From contig NZ_CP129137.1 in the NCBI RefSeq assembly GCF_030406905.1, positions 1,615,001 through 1,679,000 of the forward strand: a DNA stretch of 64,000 bases. Reading direction: 5' to 3'. Positions 7,904-16,767 of this stretch are shown here, piece after piece. A program made the position numbers and the translations under genes. This DNA is from Streptomyces sp. HUAS CB01 (lineage in GTDB: Bacteria > Actinomycetota > Actinomycetes > Streptomycetales > Streptomycetaceae). Below the pieces are notes generated by a model. The model was not told the origin of the DNA. It did no database searches and saw only the letters and a program-made list of their open reading frames with translations. The stretch's first letter is position 1. Each line of letters begins with the position of its first letter.

Positions 7904-9041
7904 CGGGGACCTCCATCTCGACCGTGGTGCCCTTGCCGGGCGCCGATTCCACCGTGAGTCTTCCGCCCACACCGCTCGCCCGGTCGCGCATGGAGACCAG
8001 GCCGAGGTGGCGGCCGGCCCTGCGGACCGCTTCGGGCTCGAAGCCCCTGCCGTCGTCGGTGACGCTGAGCACCGCACCCGGGCCCCGGCGGGCCAGGCTG
8101 ACCGCGACCCGCGGGGCGCCGGAGTGCCGCAGTGCGTTGTGCAGGGCCTCCTGGGCGACCCGCAGCAGGGCCTCCTCCTGGGCGGCCGGCAGCGCGCGGA
8201 CCCCGCAGCTGTCGAAGGTGACGCGCGCGCTGTGGGCGCGGTCGAGGACCTGGATCTGGGTGCGGAGCGTGTTGACCAGGCCGTCCTCGTCCAGAGCGGC
8301 GGGACGCAGTTCGACGACCGCGGCGCGCAGTTCGTCGGCGGCCTCGGCGGCGAGCACGGCCACCTGCTGGAGCTCGCCCTTGGCCCGGGCCGGGTCGCGG
8401 TCCACGAGGCGGGCGGCGGCCTGTGCGGTCAGCCGGAGCGAGAACAGCTTCTGGCTGACGGCGTCGTGCAGCTCGTGCGCGAGGCGCGAGCGCTCCTCGG
8501 CGATGGTGAGCTCGCGGCTGCGCTCGTACAGCCGGGCGTTGGTGAGGGCGATGGCGGCGTGCTGGGCGAGGATCGACAGCAGTTCCTCGTCGGCCTCGGT
8601 GAAGCCGCAGCCCCCGTCGGGCTTGGGGCACCGCTTGTTGGCGAGGAACAGCGCGCCGATCGTCTCGTCGCCGTCCTTGATGGGCAGCCCGAGGAAGTCC
8701 GCCATGTCGGGGTGGGCGGAGGGCCAGCCCTCGAAGCGCGGGTCCTGCCGGACGTCCGCGAGCCGCTCGGTCCTCGCGTCCCTCAGCATCGCGGCCAGGA
8801 TGCCGTGCTGGCGCGGGAGCGGGCCGATCGCCCGCCACTGCTCGTCGCTGACGCCGTCGACGACGAACTGGGCGAAGCCTCCGTGGTCGTCGGGCACGCC
8901 GAGCGCCGCGTACTCCGCGTCGAGCAGCTCCCGGGCCGAGGCCACGATCGTCTTGAGGACGTCGCGGACCTCGAGATGCCTGCTCATCGCAAGCAGCGCG
9001 GTGCTGACGGCGGCAAGGCCGGAGCTCGGTCGATGGCTCAT
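7896..9041 (-). CDS. GAF-domain sensor histidine kinase
   Basis: A 381-residue cytoplasmic kinase without membrane helices. A GAF domain occupies about residues 22-172 (LLDAEYAALGVPDD, then FLGLPIKDGDETIGALFLAN). The HisKA_3 dimerisation helix carries the phospho-histidine near 192 (RLAHELHDAVSQKLFSL). The HATPase_c domain follows, with the N-box EEALLRVAQEALHNALRHS, DDGRGFEP and GLVSMRDRA. Cys in the KRCPKPDGGCGF stretch of the GAF domain could matter for redox or metal sensing, as in DosS/DevS-like kinases, but haem binding cannot be shown. The ATG at 9041 is preferred over a longer GC-skewed extension to 9203. Confidence 0.92.
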   Translation of the reverse strand: MSHRPSSGLAAVSTALLAMSRHLEVRDVLKTIVASARELLDAEYAALGVPDDHGGFAQFVVDGVSDEQWRAIGPLPRQHGILAAMLRDARTERLADVRQDPRFEGWPSAHPDMADFLGLPIKDGDETIGALFLANKRCPKPDGGCGFTEADEELLSILAQHAAIALTNARLYERSRELTIAEERSRLAHELHDAVSQKLFSLRLTAQAAARLVDRDPARAKGELQQVAVLAAEAADELRAAVVELRPAALDEDGLVNTLRTQIQVLDRAHSARVTFDSCGVRALPAAQEEALLRVAQEALHNALRHSGAPRVAVSLARRGPGAVLSVTDDGRGFEPEAVRRAGRHLGLVSMRDRASGVGGRLTVESAPGKGTTVEMEVPGG

Positions 9042-9232
9042 GGGATCACCGTACCGGGGTGCCGTGACGGTGCGTATCGGCCTGTGGACGGCTGTGGACC
9101 CGGTCCCGGGGACTAGGTCGAAGTGCCCTGCGCGGTACGGCCGCGGGGACGAGGCGGCGGGCCCCGGCGCCGAGCCAGCCTGGGTCCCGTCGGCAAACGG
9201 CACCGCACGGTGAGCAAGAGGGGACGGACGAC

Positions 9233-9931
9233 ATGCCTGTCGCGATCATCACGGGGGCTTCGAAGGGGCTCGGTCACGCGCTGGGGGCCGCGCTCGCGCG
9301 GCGCGGCTGGGACCTGGTCCTGGACGCGCGGTCGGCGCGGGTCCTGGAGGCGTCGGCGGAGGAGCTGCGCCGGCACGGGACACGGGTGAGGGCCGTACCG
9401 GGCGACGTCACCGACGCGCGGCACCGGGCCGAGCTGGTGTCCGCAGCCCGTGGGCTGGGCGGCTCCCTCGATCTGCTCGTGAGCAACGCCAGCGCACTGG
9501 GCGCCGAGCCGCTGGTGCGGCTGGCGGAGCTGCCGGTGGAGGGGCTGCGAGCGGCTCTGGAGACCAACGTGGTGGCGGCGCTGGGTCTGGTGCAGGAGGC
9601 GCTGCCGCTGCTGCGGGCCGGTGTGCCGGGCGCGGTGGTCGCGGTGTCGTCGGACGCGGCGACCGGGGCGTACGAGACCTGGGGCGGCTACGGGGCGTCG
9701 AAGGCGGCGCTCGACCGGCTGGCGGCGGTGCTGGCGGTCGAGGAGCCGGAGCTGCGGGTGTGGGCGGTGGACCCGGGCGACATGCGCACGGATCTGTACG
9801 CGGCGGCGGTGCCGGACGACGACGACCCGAGGCCGGCGCCCGAGGAGGTGGTGCCGGGGTTCCTGCGGCTCCTGGACGAGCGGCCGGCGAGCGGGCGGTA
9901 CGCCGCGGCGGCGCTGGTGGCCGGGCGATGA
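9233..9931 (+). CDS. SDR family oxidoreductase
   Basis: A 232-residue classical short-chain dehydrogenase. The Rossmann glycine motif TGASKGLG is at residues 7-14, the NAS motif (NNAG equivalent) at LVSNASALG, the catalytic Ser in AVSSDA and the YxxxK pair in GGYGASKAAL. NAD(P)-dependent; the substrate is unknown. The late segment (VWAVDPGDMRTDLY) resembles sepiapterin-reductase-like and C-signalling-like SDRs. The stop overlaps the ATG of the next gene by 4 nt, so the two are translationally coupled. Confidence 0.9.
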   Translation: MPVAIITGASKGLGHALGAALARRGWDLVLDARSARVLEASAEELRRHGTRVRAVPGDVTDARHRAELVSAARGLGGSLDLLVSNASALGAEPLVRLAELPVEGLRAALETNVVAALGLVQEALPLLRAGVPGAVVAVSSDAATGAYETWGGYGASKAALDRLAAVLAVEEPELRVWAVDPGDMRTDLYAAAVPDDDDPRPAPEEVVPGFLRLLDERPASGRYAAAALVAGR

Positions 9932-11019
9932 GCGTGCTGGAGGCCCTGCGGGTGCCGGACGGGCTGTCGGCGCGCGTCCCGGCGGAGGAGCGCGGGGCGG
10001 GGCGGGACGACGTCCGGCTGATGGTGTCGCGCGGTGCGGCCGTGACGCACCACGCGTTCCGTGAGCTGCCCGGGCTGCTGCGGGCCGGGGACGTGCTGGT
10101 GGTGAACACCTCCGCGACCCTGCCGGCGGCCGTGAACGCGCGGCTGGGCGGCGAGCGGCTGGTCGTCCACTTCTCGACGCGCGGGGAGGAGGAGCACCCC
10201 GGGCCGGGGGGCGGGCGGTGGGCCGTGGAGCTGCGTTCCCCGGACGGGGCGGGCAGCACCCTGCCCCGGGCGGGAGGCCCGGCGGGTGCGCGGATACGGC
10301 TCCCCGGGGGTGGGCTGCTCGTGCCGCGCGAGCCGCTGGTGGAGGGCTCGCCCCGGCTGTGGTGGGCCACGGTGTCGGTGGACGTGCCCGCGCTGATGGC
10401 GCGGTACGGGCGGCCGATCCGGTACGGGTACACCGAGCGGGACCAGCCGCTCGCCGCGTATCAGACGGTGTTCGCGCTGCCCGCGCCGGACGGGGCGGGC
10501 TCGGCGGAGATGCCGAGCGCGGCACGGCCCTTCACGGAGCCGCTGGTGGCGGAGCTGGTACGGCGCGGGGTGCAGTTCGCGCCGGTCACGCTGCACACGG
10601 GGGTGGCCTCGACCGAGGCCCACGAGCCGCCCTACCCGGAGCGGTTCGAGGTGCCGGCGGCCACGGCGTGGCTGGTGAACGCGGCCCGGGCGCGCCACCG
10701 GGCCGGTGGCGGCGGGCGGATCGTCGCGGTCGGGACGACGGCGGTGCGGGCGCTGGAGTCGGCGACCGGTCCGGACGGGACGGTCCGCGCCGCGGCGGGC
10801 TGGACGGATCTGGTCGTCACGCCCGCGCGGGGGGTGCGCGTGGTGGAGGGCCTGCTGACGGGCCTGCACGAGCCGGCGGCCTCGCATCTGCTGATGCTCG
10901 CGGCGATCGCCGGGCGTGAGGCGCTGACCAGGAGCTACACGGAGGCGCTACGGCGTCTCTACCTCTGGCACGAGTTCGGCGACGTCCATCTCATCCTTCC
11001 GGACCAGGACACTCACTGA
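9928..11019 (+). CDS. QueA-like S-adenosylmethionine:tRNA ribosyltransferase-isomerase homologue
   Basis: A 363-residue protein clearly related to QueA: GDVLVVNTSATLPAAV, YQTVF, VTLHTGVAS, IVAVGTTAVRALES, GLLTGLHEPAASHLLML and FGDVHLIL match the order of QueA core blocks. QueA transfers ribose from SAM to 7-aminomethyl-7-deazaguanine in tRNA, making epoxyqueuosine. Two signature blocks are altered here: PTAGLHF of true QueA reads PSAARPF, and VGAGTF reads TGVASTE. No tgt, queG or other queuosine gene is nearby. A changed substrate is plausible. It is coupled to the SDR by the ATGA overlap. Confidence 0.85.
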   Translation: MSVLEALRVPDGLSARVPAEERGAGRDDVRLMVSRGAAVTHHAFRELPGLLRAGDVLVVNTSATLPAAVNARLGGERLVVHFSTRGEEEHPGPGGGRWAVELRSPDGAGSTLPRAGGPAGARIRLPGGGLLVPREPLVEGSPRLWWATVSVDVPALMARYGRPIRYGYTERDQPLAAYQTVFALPAPDGAGSAEMPSAARPFTEPLVAELVRRGVQFAPVTLHTGVASTEAHEPPYPERFEVPAATAWLVNAARARHRAGGGGRIVAVGTTAVRALESATGPDGTVRAAAGWTDLVVTPARGVRVVEGLLTGLHEPAASHLLMLAAIAGREALTRSYTEALRRLYLWHEFGDVHLILPDQDTH

Positions 11020-11202
11020 GTGCATTGCGGGAGCAACGGAAGGTGAGCGCGAGGACGGCGCGATGTGAGCCCGCACATAGGACCCACATCACTTACGAAG
11101 CGCGCTAGTGGATACATAAAGGACATGTGAGCAGGCCAAGGTGAGTGACTTGTCCGATTTTGGGGCTTCCGCGTCCACTACCCGGGATCGTATGTCACAC
11201 CT

Positions 11203-11231
11203 TTGCCACAGGATTTTGCTGCCGCTAAGAA
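11203..11231 (+). promoter_or_regulatory. Vegetative-type promoter of the transglycosylase-like gene
   Basis: TTGCCA (11203-11208) and TAAGAA (11226-11231) are separated by exactly 17 bp, a good housekeeping-sigma promoter. It would give a 5' leader of about 70 nt before the ATG at 11310. Confidence 0.55.
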
Positions 11232-11309
11232 TTGCGTCCGTCGCCGCCGAGCAGGCGCTGCGCCGCACCGGCCGAAGCGACACCCGCTATTCGAAGAGGT
11301 ACGTCTCGC

Positions 11310-12074
11310 ATGTCCGCGTCCCGCACCCCCGGCTTCCGCCGTATGTCCAAGACCCACAAGTTCTCGATTGCCGGTGTGGCCGCCGTTGGCGCCTCCGCCC
11401 TCGCGTTCTCGCTCGTCCCGGGCAACGCCGTCGCCGGTACCGAGACGCAGGCCGCGCCGGCCTCCGAGGTCGCCTGGTCCACCACCGTCGACACCGCGAA
11501 GGCCACCGCGCTGCAGACCAGCATCGCCGAGCAGAACGCCTTCACCGCCGCCCAGGCGAAGGCCGCCGCCCAGGCGAAGGCCGCCGCCCAGGCGAAGGCC
11601 CAGGCCGCCGCGAACGCCAAGGCCGCCGCCCAGGCCCGGGCCGCCGCCCAGGCGAAGGCCAAGGCCGTCGCCGCCGCCAAGGCCGAGGCCGCCGCCAAGA
11701 AGCGCGCCGTCGAGCAGGCCGCCAGCCGCGCCGCCGCCCGCAAGCCCGTCTACGCGAACAACCTGGACGGCTGGATCCGCGAGGCCCTGGACATCATGAA
11801 GAAGCACAACATCCCGGGCACCTACCACGGCATCCACAAGAACGTGATGCGTGAGTCCAGCGGCAACCCGCGCGCGATCAACAACTGGGACATCAACGCC
11901 ATCAACGGCGTCCCGTCGAAGGGCCTGCTGCAGGTCATCAAGCCGACCTTCGACGCGTACCACGTCCCCGGCACCGCCAAGGACCAGTACGACCCGGTCG
12001 CCAACATCGTCGCGGCCTGCAACTACGCGGCCGACCGCTACGGCACGATCGACAACGTCAACAGCGCCTACTGA
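11310..12074 (+). CDS. Secreted Ala/Lys-rich coiled-coil protein with SLT (transglycosylase) domain
   Basis: A 254-residue exported protein. The N-terminus (MSASRTPGFRRMSKTHKFSI then a hydrophobic stretch to about residue 45) is a signal peptide. Residues 75-145 form a long helix of AAQAKA-type repeats, a rigid, positively charged spacer. The C-terminal domain, from about 150, is a lysozyme-like transglycosylase fold: HKNVMRESSGNPRAIN supplies the catalytic Glu (in RES), then SKGLLQVIKPTFDAYH and the NIVAACNYAADRYG helix. Such proteins cleave peptidoglycan glycan strands during growth. The start with AGAGG at 11295-11299 is preferred; MSKTHKF is an alternative. Confidence 0.88.
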   Translation: MSASRTPGFRRMSKTHKFSIAGVAAVGASALAFSLVPGNAVAGTETQAAPASEVAWSTTVDTAKATALQTSIAEQNAFTAAQAKAAAQAKAAAQAKAQAAANAKAAAQARAAAQAKAKAVAAAKAEAAAKKRAVEQAASRAAARKPVYANNLDGWIREALDIMKKHNIPGTYHGIHKNVMRESSGNPRAINNWDINAINGVPSKGLLQVIKPTFDAYHVPGTAKDQYDPVANIVAACNYAADRYGTIDNVNSAY

Positions 12075-12100
12075 CGGACGCGGCGAGCAGCACACACATG

Positions 12101-12141
12101 CGCCGGAGGGCGGCACCCCGTGCGGGTGCCGCCCTCCGGCG
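12101..12141. terminator. Bidirectional terminator
   Basis: A perfect 18-bp stem (CGCCGGAGGGCGGCACCC and complement) with loop CGTGC lies between the convergent transglycosylase-like and ABC transporter genes. Confidence 0.88.
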
Positions 12142-12171
12142 TCGTCCGTTCCGCGCCCAGGCGGGGGACCG

Positions 12172-14733
12172 CTACTTGCGCATGACCTCCGGCTCGTGGC
12201 GGCGCAGGAAGCGGGCCACGAAGAAGCCGCACAGGGCACCGAGCGCCAGCAGGGCGGCCATGTCCATGCCCCAGGCGCCGACCTCGTGATCCCAGAGCGG
12301 ATCGGTGTTGCCGGGGTCGTCCTGGTTCGGGCTGATCTTGTTGAAGTCCAGCGTCGCGCCGGCCGCGGCGACCGCCCAGCGGGACGGCATCAGGTACGAG
12401 AACTCGTTCACGCCGACCGTGCCGTTCAGGATGAACAGGCAGCCGGTGAAGACGACCTGGACGATCGCGAACATCACGAGCAGCGGCATGGTCTTCTCGG
12501 CGGTCTTCACCAGCGCCGAGATGATCAGGCCGAACATCATCGAGGTGAAGCCGAGCGCCATGATCGGCAGCGAGAGCTCCAGCAGTGTGGCCGAGCCGAG
12601 GACCAGGCCCTCCTCGGGGATCTCCCGGCTGGAGAACCCGATGACGCCGACCAGCGCGCCCTGGAAGACCGTGATCATGCCGAGGACGATCACCTTGGAC
12701 ATCAGGTACGCGGAGCGTGACAGACCGGTCGCGCGCTCCCGCTCGTAGATCACCCGTTCCTTGATCAGCTCGCGGACCGAGTTGGCCGCGCCGGCGAAGC
12801 AGGCACCGACCGCGAGGATCAGCAGCACGGTCGTGGCCGTGCCGTTCGGGATGACCCTGCCGCTCTGCGGGTTGACGCCGTTGGGCAGCAGGCCCTTGTC
12901 CGGGTCGATCAGCAGGCTCACCGCGCCGAGGACGGCGGGCAGGACCACCATCAGCGCGAGGAAGCCCCGGTCGGAGACGATCACCGAGACATAGCGCCGG
13001 ACCAGCGTGCCGAGCTGGGAGAACCAGCCCTGCGGCTTCGGCGGTCTGATCGCCTGCGGCGGCGGCATGTGCACCGACTGCGGGGCGACGGCGTCGATGT
13101 CCGCCGCGTACATCTGGTAGTGCTGCGAGCCCTTCCAGCGGCCCGCCCAGTCGTAGTCGCGGTAGTTCTCGAAGGCGGAGAACACATCGGCCCAGGTCTC
13201 GTAGCCGAAGAAGTTGAGCGCCTCCTCCGGCGGGCCGAAGTAGGCCACGGAGCCACCGGGCGCCATCACCAGCAGCTTGTCGCAGATCGCCAGCTCGGCC
13301 ACGGAGTGCGTGACGACGAGGACGGTGCGGCCGTCGTCGGCGAGGCCGCGCAGCAGCTGCATGACGTCGCGGTCCATGCCCGGGTCGAGGCCGGAGGTCG
13401 GCTCGTCCAGGAAGATCAGCGACGGCTTGGTCAGCAGCTCCAGGGCGACGGAGACGCGCTTGCGCTGACCGCCGGAGAGGGAGGTGACCTTCTTGTCCTT
13501 GTGGATGTCGAGCTTGAGCTCGCGCAGCACCTCGTCGATGCGGGCCTCGCGCTCGGCGGCCGTGGTGTCCGCCGGGAAACGCAGCTTGGCCGCGTACTTG
13601 AGGGCCTTGTTGACGGTCAGCTCCTTGTGCAGGATGTCGTCCTGCGGGACCAGACCGATGCGCTGGCGCAGCTCGGCGAACTGCTTGTACAGGTTCCGGT
13701 TGTCGTAGAGCACATCGCCCTGGTTGGCCGGACGGTAGCCCGTCAGTGCCTTGAGCAGGGTCGACTTTCCGGAGCCGGAGGGGCCGATGACCGCGATGAG
13801 CGACTTCTCCGGGACGCCGAAGGAGACGTCCTTGAGGATCTGCTTGCCGCCGTCGACCGTGACGGTGAGGTGGCGGGCGGAGAAGGAGACCTCACCGGTG
13901 TCGACGAACTCCTCGAGGCGGTCGCCGACGAGGCGGAACGTCGAGTGACCGACGCCGACGGTGTCGTTCGGGCCGATGAGCGCGGTGCCGGACTTGGCGA
14001 GCGGCTGACCGTTGACGTACGTGCCGTTGTGCGAGCCGAGGTCGCGGATCTCGAAACGTCCGTCGGGCGTCGCGTGGAACTCGGCGTGGTGACGCGAGAC
14101 CTGGAGGTCGGAGACGACCAGGTCGCTCTCCAGCGCACGGCCGATGCGCATCACGCGGCCCAGGGACAGCTGGTGGAACGTGGTGGGGCTGCGGTCCCCG
14201 TGGACCGGCGGGGCCCCCGCGGCACCGCCGGGCGTCTTCTGGACGTAGTGGTCGCGCGGGCCCTGCTGGTGGGGCACCTGGGCGGCGGGCTGCTGCCACT
14301 GCTGCTCGGCGGCCTGGGGCCGGGGCGCCTGCTGCGGAGCCCAGCCCTGCTGCGCGGGTGCCTGCTGCGCCGGCTGGGCCTGGGCGGCCTGCTGCGGGGC
14401 GGCTCCCTGCGCGCTGTACGCGCCGGCCTCGGCACCGGACAGGCTCAGCCGCGGGCCGTCGGTGGCGTTGCCGAGGTGCAGCGCGGAGCCGGGGCCGAGC
14501 TCCAGCTGGTGGATCCGCCGGCCCTGCACATACGTGCCGTTGGTGCTGCCGTGGTCCTCGATGACCCAACCGCGGCCGCTCCAGCTGATCGTGGCGTGCC
14601 GCCACGACACCCGGGCGTCGTCGATGACCACATCACCCTGGGGATCCCGCCCCAGGGTGTACGACCTGGACGGATCGAGGGTCCAGGTCCTTCCGTTCAA
14701 TTCCAGTACGAGTTCCGGCACTCCACGCCCCAC
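12172..14733 (-). CDS. Double-FHA ABC transporter (ATPase-permease fusion)
   Basis: An 853-residue fused transporter. FHA domain 1 spans about residues 10-95 (YTLGRDPQGDVVIDD, SWRHATI, GSTNGTYV). A Gln/Ala/Pro-rich linker follows to about 185. FHA domain 2 is at 190-275 (RIGRALESDLVVSD, SRHHAEF, GSHNGTYVNG). The ATPase domain at about 285-510 has Walker A GPSGSGKST, signature SLSGGQRKR and Walker B LIFLDEPTSGLD. The rest is an ABC-2 type membrane domain with six hydrophobic helices. FHA domains bind phosphothreonine, so Ser/Thr kinases probably control or recruit this ABCG-like exporter, as with mycobacterial Rv1747. The substrate is unknown. Start GTG at 14733; GTG at 14721 is possible. Confidence 0.93.
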   Translation of the reverse strand: MGRGVPELVLELNGRTWTLDPSRSYTLGRDPQGDVVIDDARVSWRHATISWSGRGWVIEDHGSTNGTYVQGRRIHQLELGPGSALHLGNATDGPRLSLSGAEAGAYSAQGAAPQQAAQAQPAQQAPAQQGWAPQQAPRPQAAEQQWQQPAAQVPHQQGPRDHYVQKTPGGAAGAPPVHGDRSPTTFHQLSLGRVMRIGRALESDLVVSDLQVSRHHAEFHATPDGRFEIRDLGSHNGTYVNGQPLAKSGTALIGPNDTVGVGHSTFRLVGDRLEEFVDTGEVSFSARHLTVTVDGGKQILKDVSFGVPEKSLIAVIGPSGSGKSTLLKALTGYRPANQGDVLYDNRNLYKQFAELRQRIGLVPQDDILHKELTVNKALKYAAKLRFPADTTAAEREARIDEVLRELKLDIHKDKKVTSLSGGQRKRVSVALELLTKPSLIFLDEPTSGLDPGMDRDVMQLLRGLADDGRTVLVVTHSVAELAICDKLLVMAPGGSVAYFGPPEEALNFFGYETWADVFSAFENYRDYDWAGRWKGSQHYQMYAADIDAVAPQSVHMPPPQAIRPPKPQGWFSQLGTLVRRYVSVIVSDRGFLALMVVLPAVLGAVSLLIDPDKGLLPNGVNPQSGRVIPNGTATTVLLILAVGACFAGAANSVRELIKERVIYERERATGLSRSAYLMSKVIVLGMITVFQGALVGVIGFSSREIPEEGLVLGSATLLELSLPIMALGFTSMMFGLIISALVKTAEKTMPLLVMFAIVQVVFTGCLFILNGTVGVNEFSYLMPSRWAVAAAGATLDFNKISPNQDDPGNTDPLWDHEVGAWGMDMAALLALGALCGFFVARFLRRHEPEVMRK

Positions 14734-15428
14734 TAGTTGTCCCCCGAGCTACCCCCGTCAACGGGAGTCTAGGGATGGCGAACATCGTGGGGAACTATTC
14801 CAGGCACGGTCGCGTATCGGAAAGTCGGGCCGTGTGAATACGGCCTCCACCCGCCTGCCCGTGCGCCGCCGGCTGAGGAGAAACACCCCGGAGGGGGGCG
14901 GGTGGCACGAGTACGCACGGAACGTGCGGGAAAGGGGCAAGTCCGTGCGGATCGGGGGCTTCTGAGGACATCGGCGGCCGTGTGACGGGACTCGACGACC
15001 GCGGCGGTCACGGTGCCCGCGACGGGGGGACGGGCGACGCCGTCGGGCGCCCTGCCCGCGGTAGCGGTCGGCACCGGTCCCGGCTGGCGCTGAGACTGCG
15101 GGTCCGGGGCGCTGCCGCGGGCCGGCGGACCGCGCCGCGTACCCACCGTGGCGTGCCGCCGACCGCCCTCGGCCACCCGGGCCGGAACCGTGCCAGGCAC
15201 GCAGGACCGACCACCCCCACCCCTCCGGCGGGCGTTCCGGGACCGCCACACGGGCGCTTCCGCGCCCGCCGTACGAACGGAACCGCGCCCTCGGCACCCC
15301 GTACCGCCGCCGTCGGGCCCTGCGGCAACCCCGCTGCCACCTGCACGTATCCTGGGAGGGCCGCCGACTGTCCGGTACGCGGGACGGGGCGGCGCCTGGC
15401 ACGGAGTGCCCGATACGGTGGGAGCACC
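14734..15428. other. Intergenic region, no gene recognised
   Basis: 695 bp between divergent genes. Open frames here on both strands have Arg/Pro/Gly-rich translations without any family feature, so I call no gene. The only structure noted is a short hairpin, GGCAC-GGA-GTGCC at 15399-15411, just before the serB ribosome-binding site GGGAG. The divergent promoters presumably lie here. Confidence 0.6.
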
Positions 15429-16643
15429 ATGAGCGCATCGCAGCCCCCGCAGACGCCCGACGTCCCCACCCTGCTGGTGAAGATCTTCGGGAAGGACCGC
15501 CCCGGCATCACGGCCGGGCTCTTCGACACTCTCGCCGCCTTCTCGGTCGACGTCGTCGACATCGAGCAGGTCGTCACGCGGGGGCGCATCACCCTGTGCG
15601 CACTCGTCACCGAGCCGGCCGCCGGCACCGAGGGCGAACTGCGCGCCACCGTGCACAGCTGGGCCGAGTCGCTGAAGCTGCAGGCCGAGATCATCTCGGG
15701 CCTCGGCGACAACCGGCCCCGGGGCAGCGGGCGTTCGCACGTGACCGTGCTCGGGCATCCGCTGACCGCGGAGTCCACGGCAGCCATAGCGGCCAGGATC
15801 ACCGGCACCGGCGGCAACATCGACCGTATCCACCGGCTGGCGAAGTATCCGGTCACCGCAGTGGAGTTCGCGGTCTCGGGCTGCGAGACCGAACCGCTGA
15901 GGACCGCTCTGGCGACGGAGGCGGCGGAGATCGGGGTGGACGTCGCGGTCGTCTCGGCCGGTCTCCACCGCCGGGCGCAGCGCCTGGTCGTCATGGACGT
16001 CGACTCGACGCTCATCACCGACGAGGTCATCGAGCTGTTCGCCGCGCACGCGGGCTGCGAGGCGGAGGTCGCGGAGGTCACGGCGGCGGCGATGCGCGGG
16101 GAGCTGGACTTCGAGCAGTCGCTGCACGCCCGGGTGGCGCTGCTGGCGGGCCTGGACGCGTCGGTGGTGGACAAGGTGCGCACGGAGGTACGGCTCACCC
16201 CCGGCGCACGCACCCTGATCCGCACGCTGAAGCGCCTGGGCTTCCAAGTCGGCGTGGTCTCGGGCGGGTTCACCCAGGTCACGGACGACCTCAAGGAGCG
16301 TCTGGGCCTCGACTTCGCCTCGGCGAACACGCTGGAGATCGTGGACGGCAGGCTGACCGGACGCGTCACCGGCGAGATCGTGGACCGGGCCGGCAAGGCG
16401 CGGCTGCTGCGCCGTTTCGCGGCGGAGGCCGGGGTGCCGCTCGCCCAGACCGTGGCGATCGGCGACGGCGCCAACGACCTGGACATGCTGAACGCGGCCG
16501 GACTCGGCGTCGCCTTCAACGCCAAGCCCGTGGTCCGCAAGGCCGCGGACACGGCCGTCAACGTGCCCTTCCTGGACGCGGTGCTGTATCTGCTCGGGAT
16601 CACCCGCGAAGAGGTCGAGGCCGCGGACGCCCACGAGGACTGA
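15429..16643 (+). CDS. serB: Phosphoserine phosphatase SerB with tandem ACT domains
   Basis: A 404-residue enzyme that hydrolyses L-3-phosphoserine to serine, the last step of serine synthesis. Two ACT-like regulatory domains fill the first 180 residues (KIFGKDRPGITAGLFDTLAA, then SHVTVLGHPLTAESTAAIAA). The HAD phosphatase domain begins near 190: motif I VMDVDSTLI with both Asp residues, motif II VVSGGFTQV, Lys in GKARLLRR and motif III IGDGANDLDML. ACT domains suggest serine feedback, as shown for mycobacterial SerB2. The ATG at 15429 follows GGGAG closely; upstream in-frame sequence is not coding-like. Confidence 0.95.
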   Translation: MSASQPPQTPDVPTLLVKIFGKDRPGITAGLFDTLAAFSVDVVDIEQVVTRGRITLCALVTEPAAGTEGELRATVHSWAESLKLQAEIISGLGDNRPRGSGRSHVTVLGHPLTAESTAAIAARITGTGGNIDRIHRLAKYPVTAVEFAVSGCETEPLRTALATEAAEIGVDVAVVSAGLHRRAQRLVVMDVDSTLITDEVIELFAAHAGCEAEVAEVTAAAMRGELDFEQSLHARVALLAGLDASVVDKVRTEVRLTPGARTLIRTLKRLGFQVGVVSGGFTQVTDDLKERLGLDFASANTLEIVDGRLTGRVTGEIVDRAGKARLLRRFAAEAGVPLAQTVAIGDGANDLDMLNAAGLGVAFNAKPVVRKAADTAVNVPFLDAVLYLLGITREEVEAADAHED

Positions 16644-16713
16644 GGCCGGTGCCTCCCGGCCCGTACGGCGCCGGACGGTTTCGGCGGCCGGCGGGGGACG
16701 GAGGAGACGGAAG

Positions 16714-16744
16714 GGCCCCGGTGCGCCGCGTACGCACCGGGGCC
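16714..16744. terminator. Bidirectional terminator
   Basis: A 12-bp perfect stem (GGCCCCGGTGCG / CGCACCGGGGCC) with a 7-nt loop lies between convergent serB and the SixA-like gene. Confidence 0.85.
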
Positions 16745-16767
16745 GTCTCCTGCGCGGTGTGCGCCGG

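Noticed and set aside
11020..11309. c-di-AMP (ydaO) riboswitch before the transglycosylase-like gene
   Set aside because: Such genes often carry one, but the promoter at 11203-11231 leaves only about 70 nt of leader and I could not find the aptamer core.
13069..14736. 555-codon open frame opposite the FHA-ABC gene
   Set aside because: It mirrors the ABC gene codon bias, has no motif, and the ABC frame is unmistakable.
14982..15428. Possible N-terminal extension of SerB or separate gene
   Set aside because: The translation is Arg/Pro/Gly-rich without family features, and a ribosome-binding site precedes the ATG at 15429.
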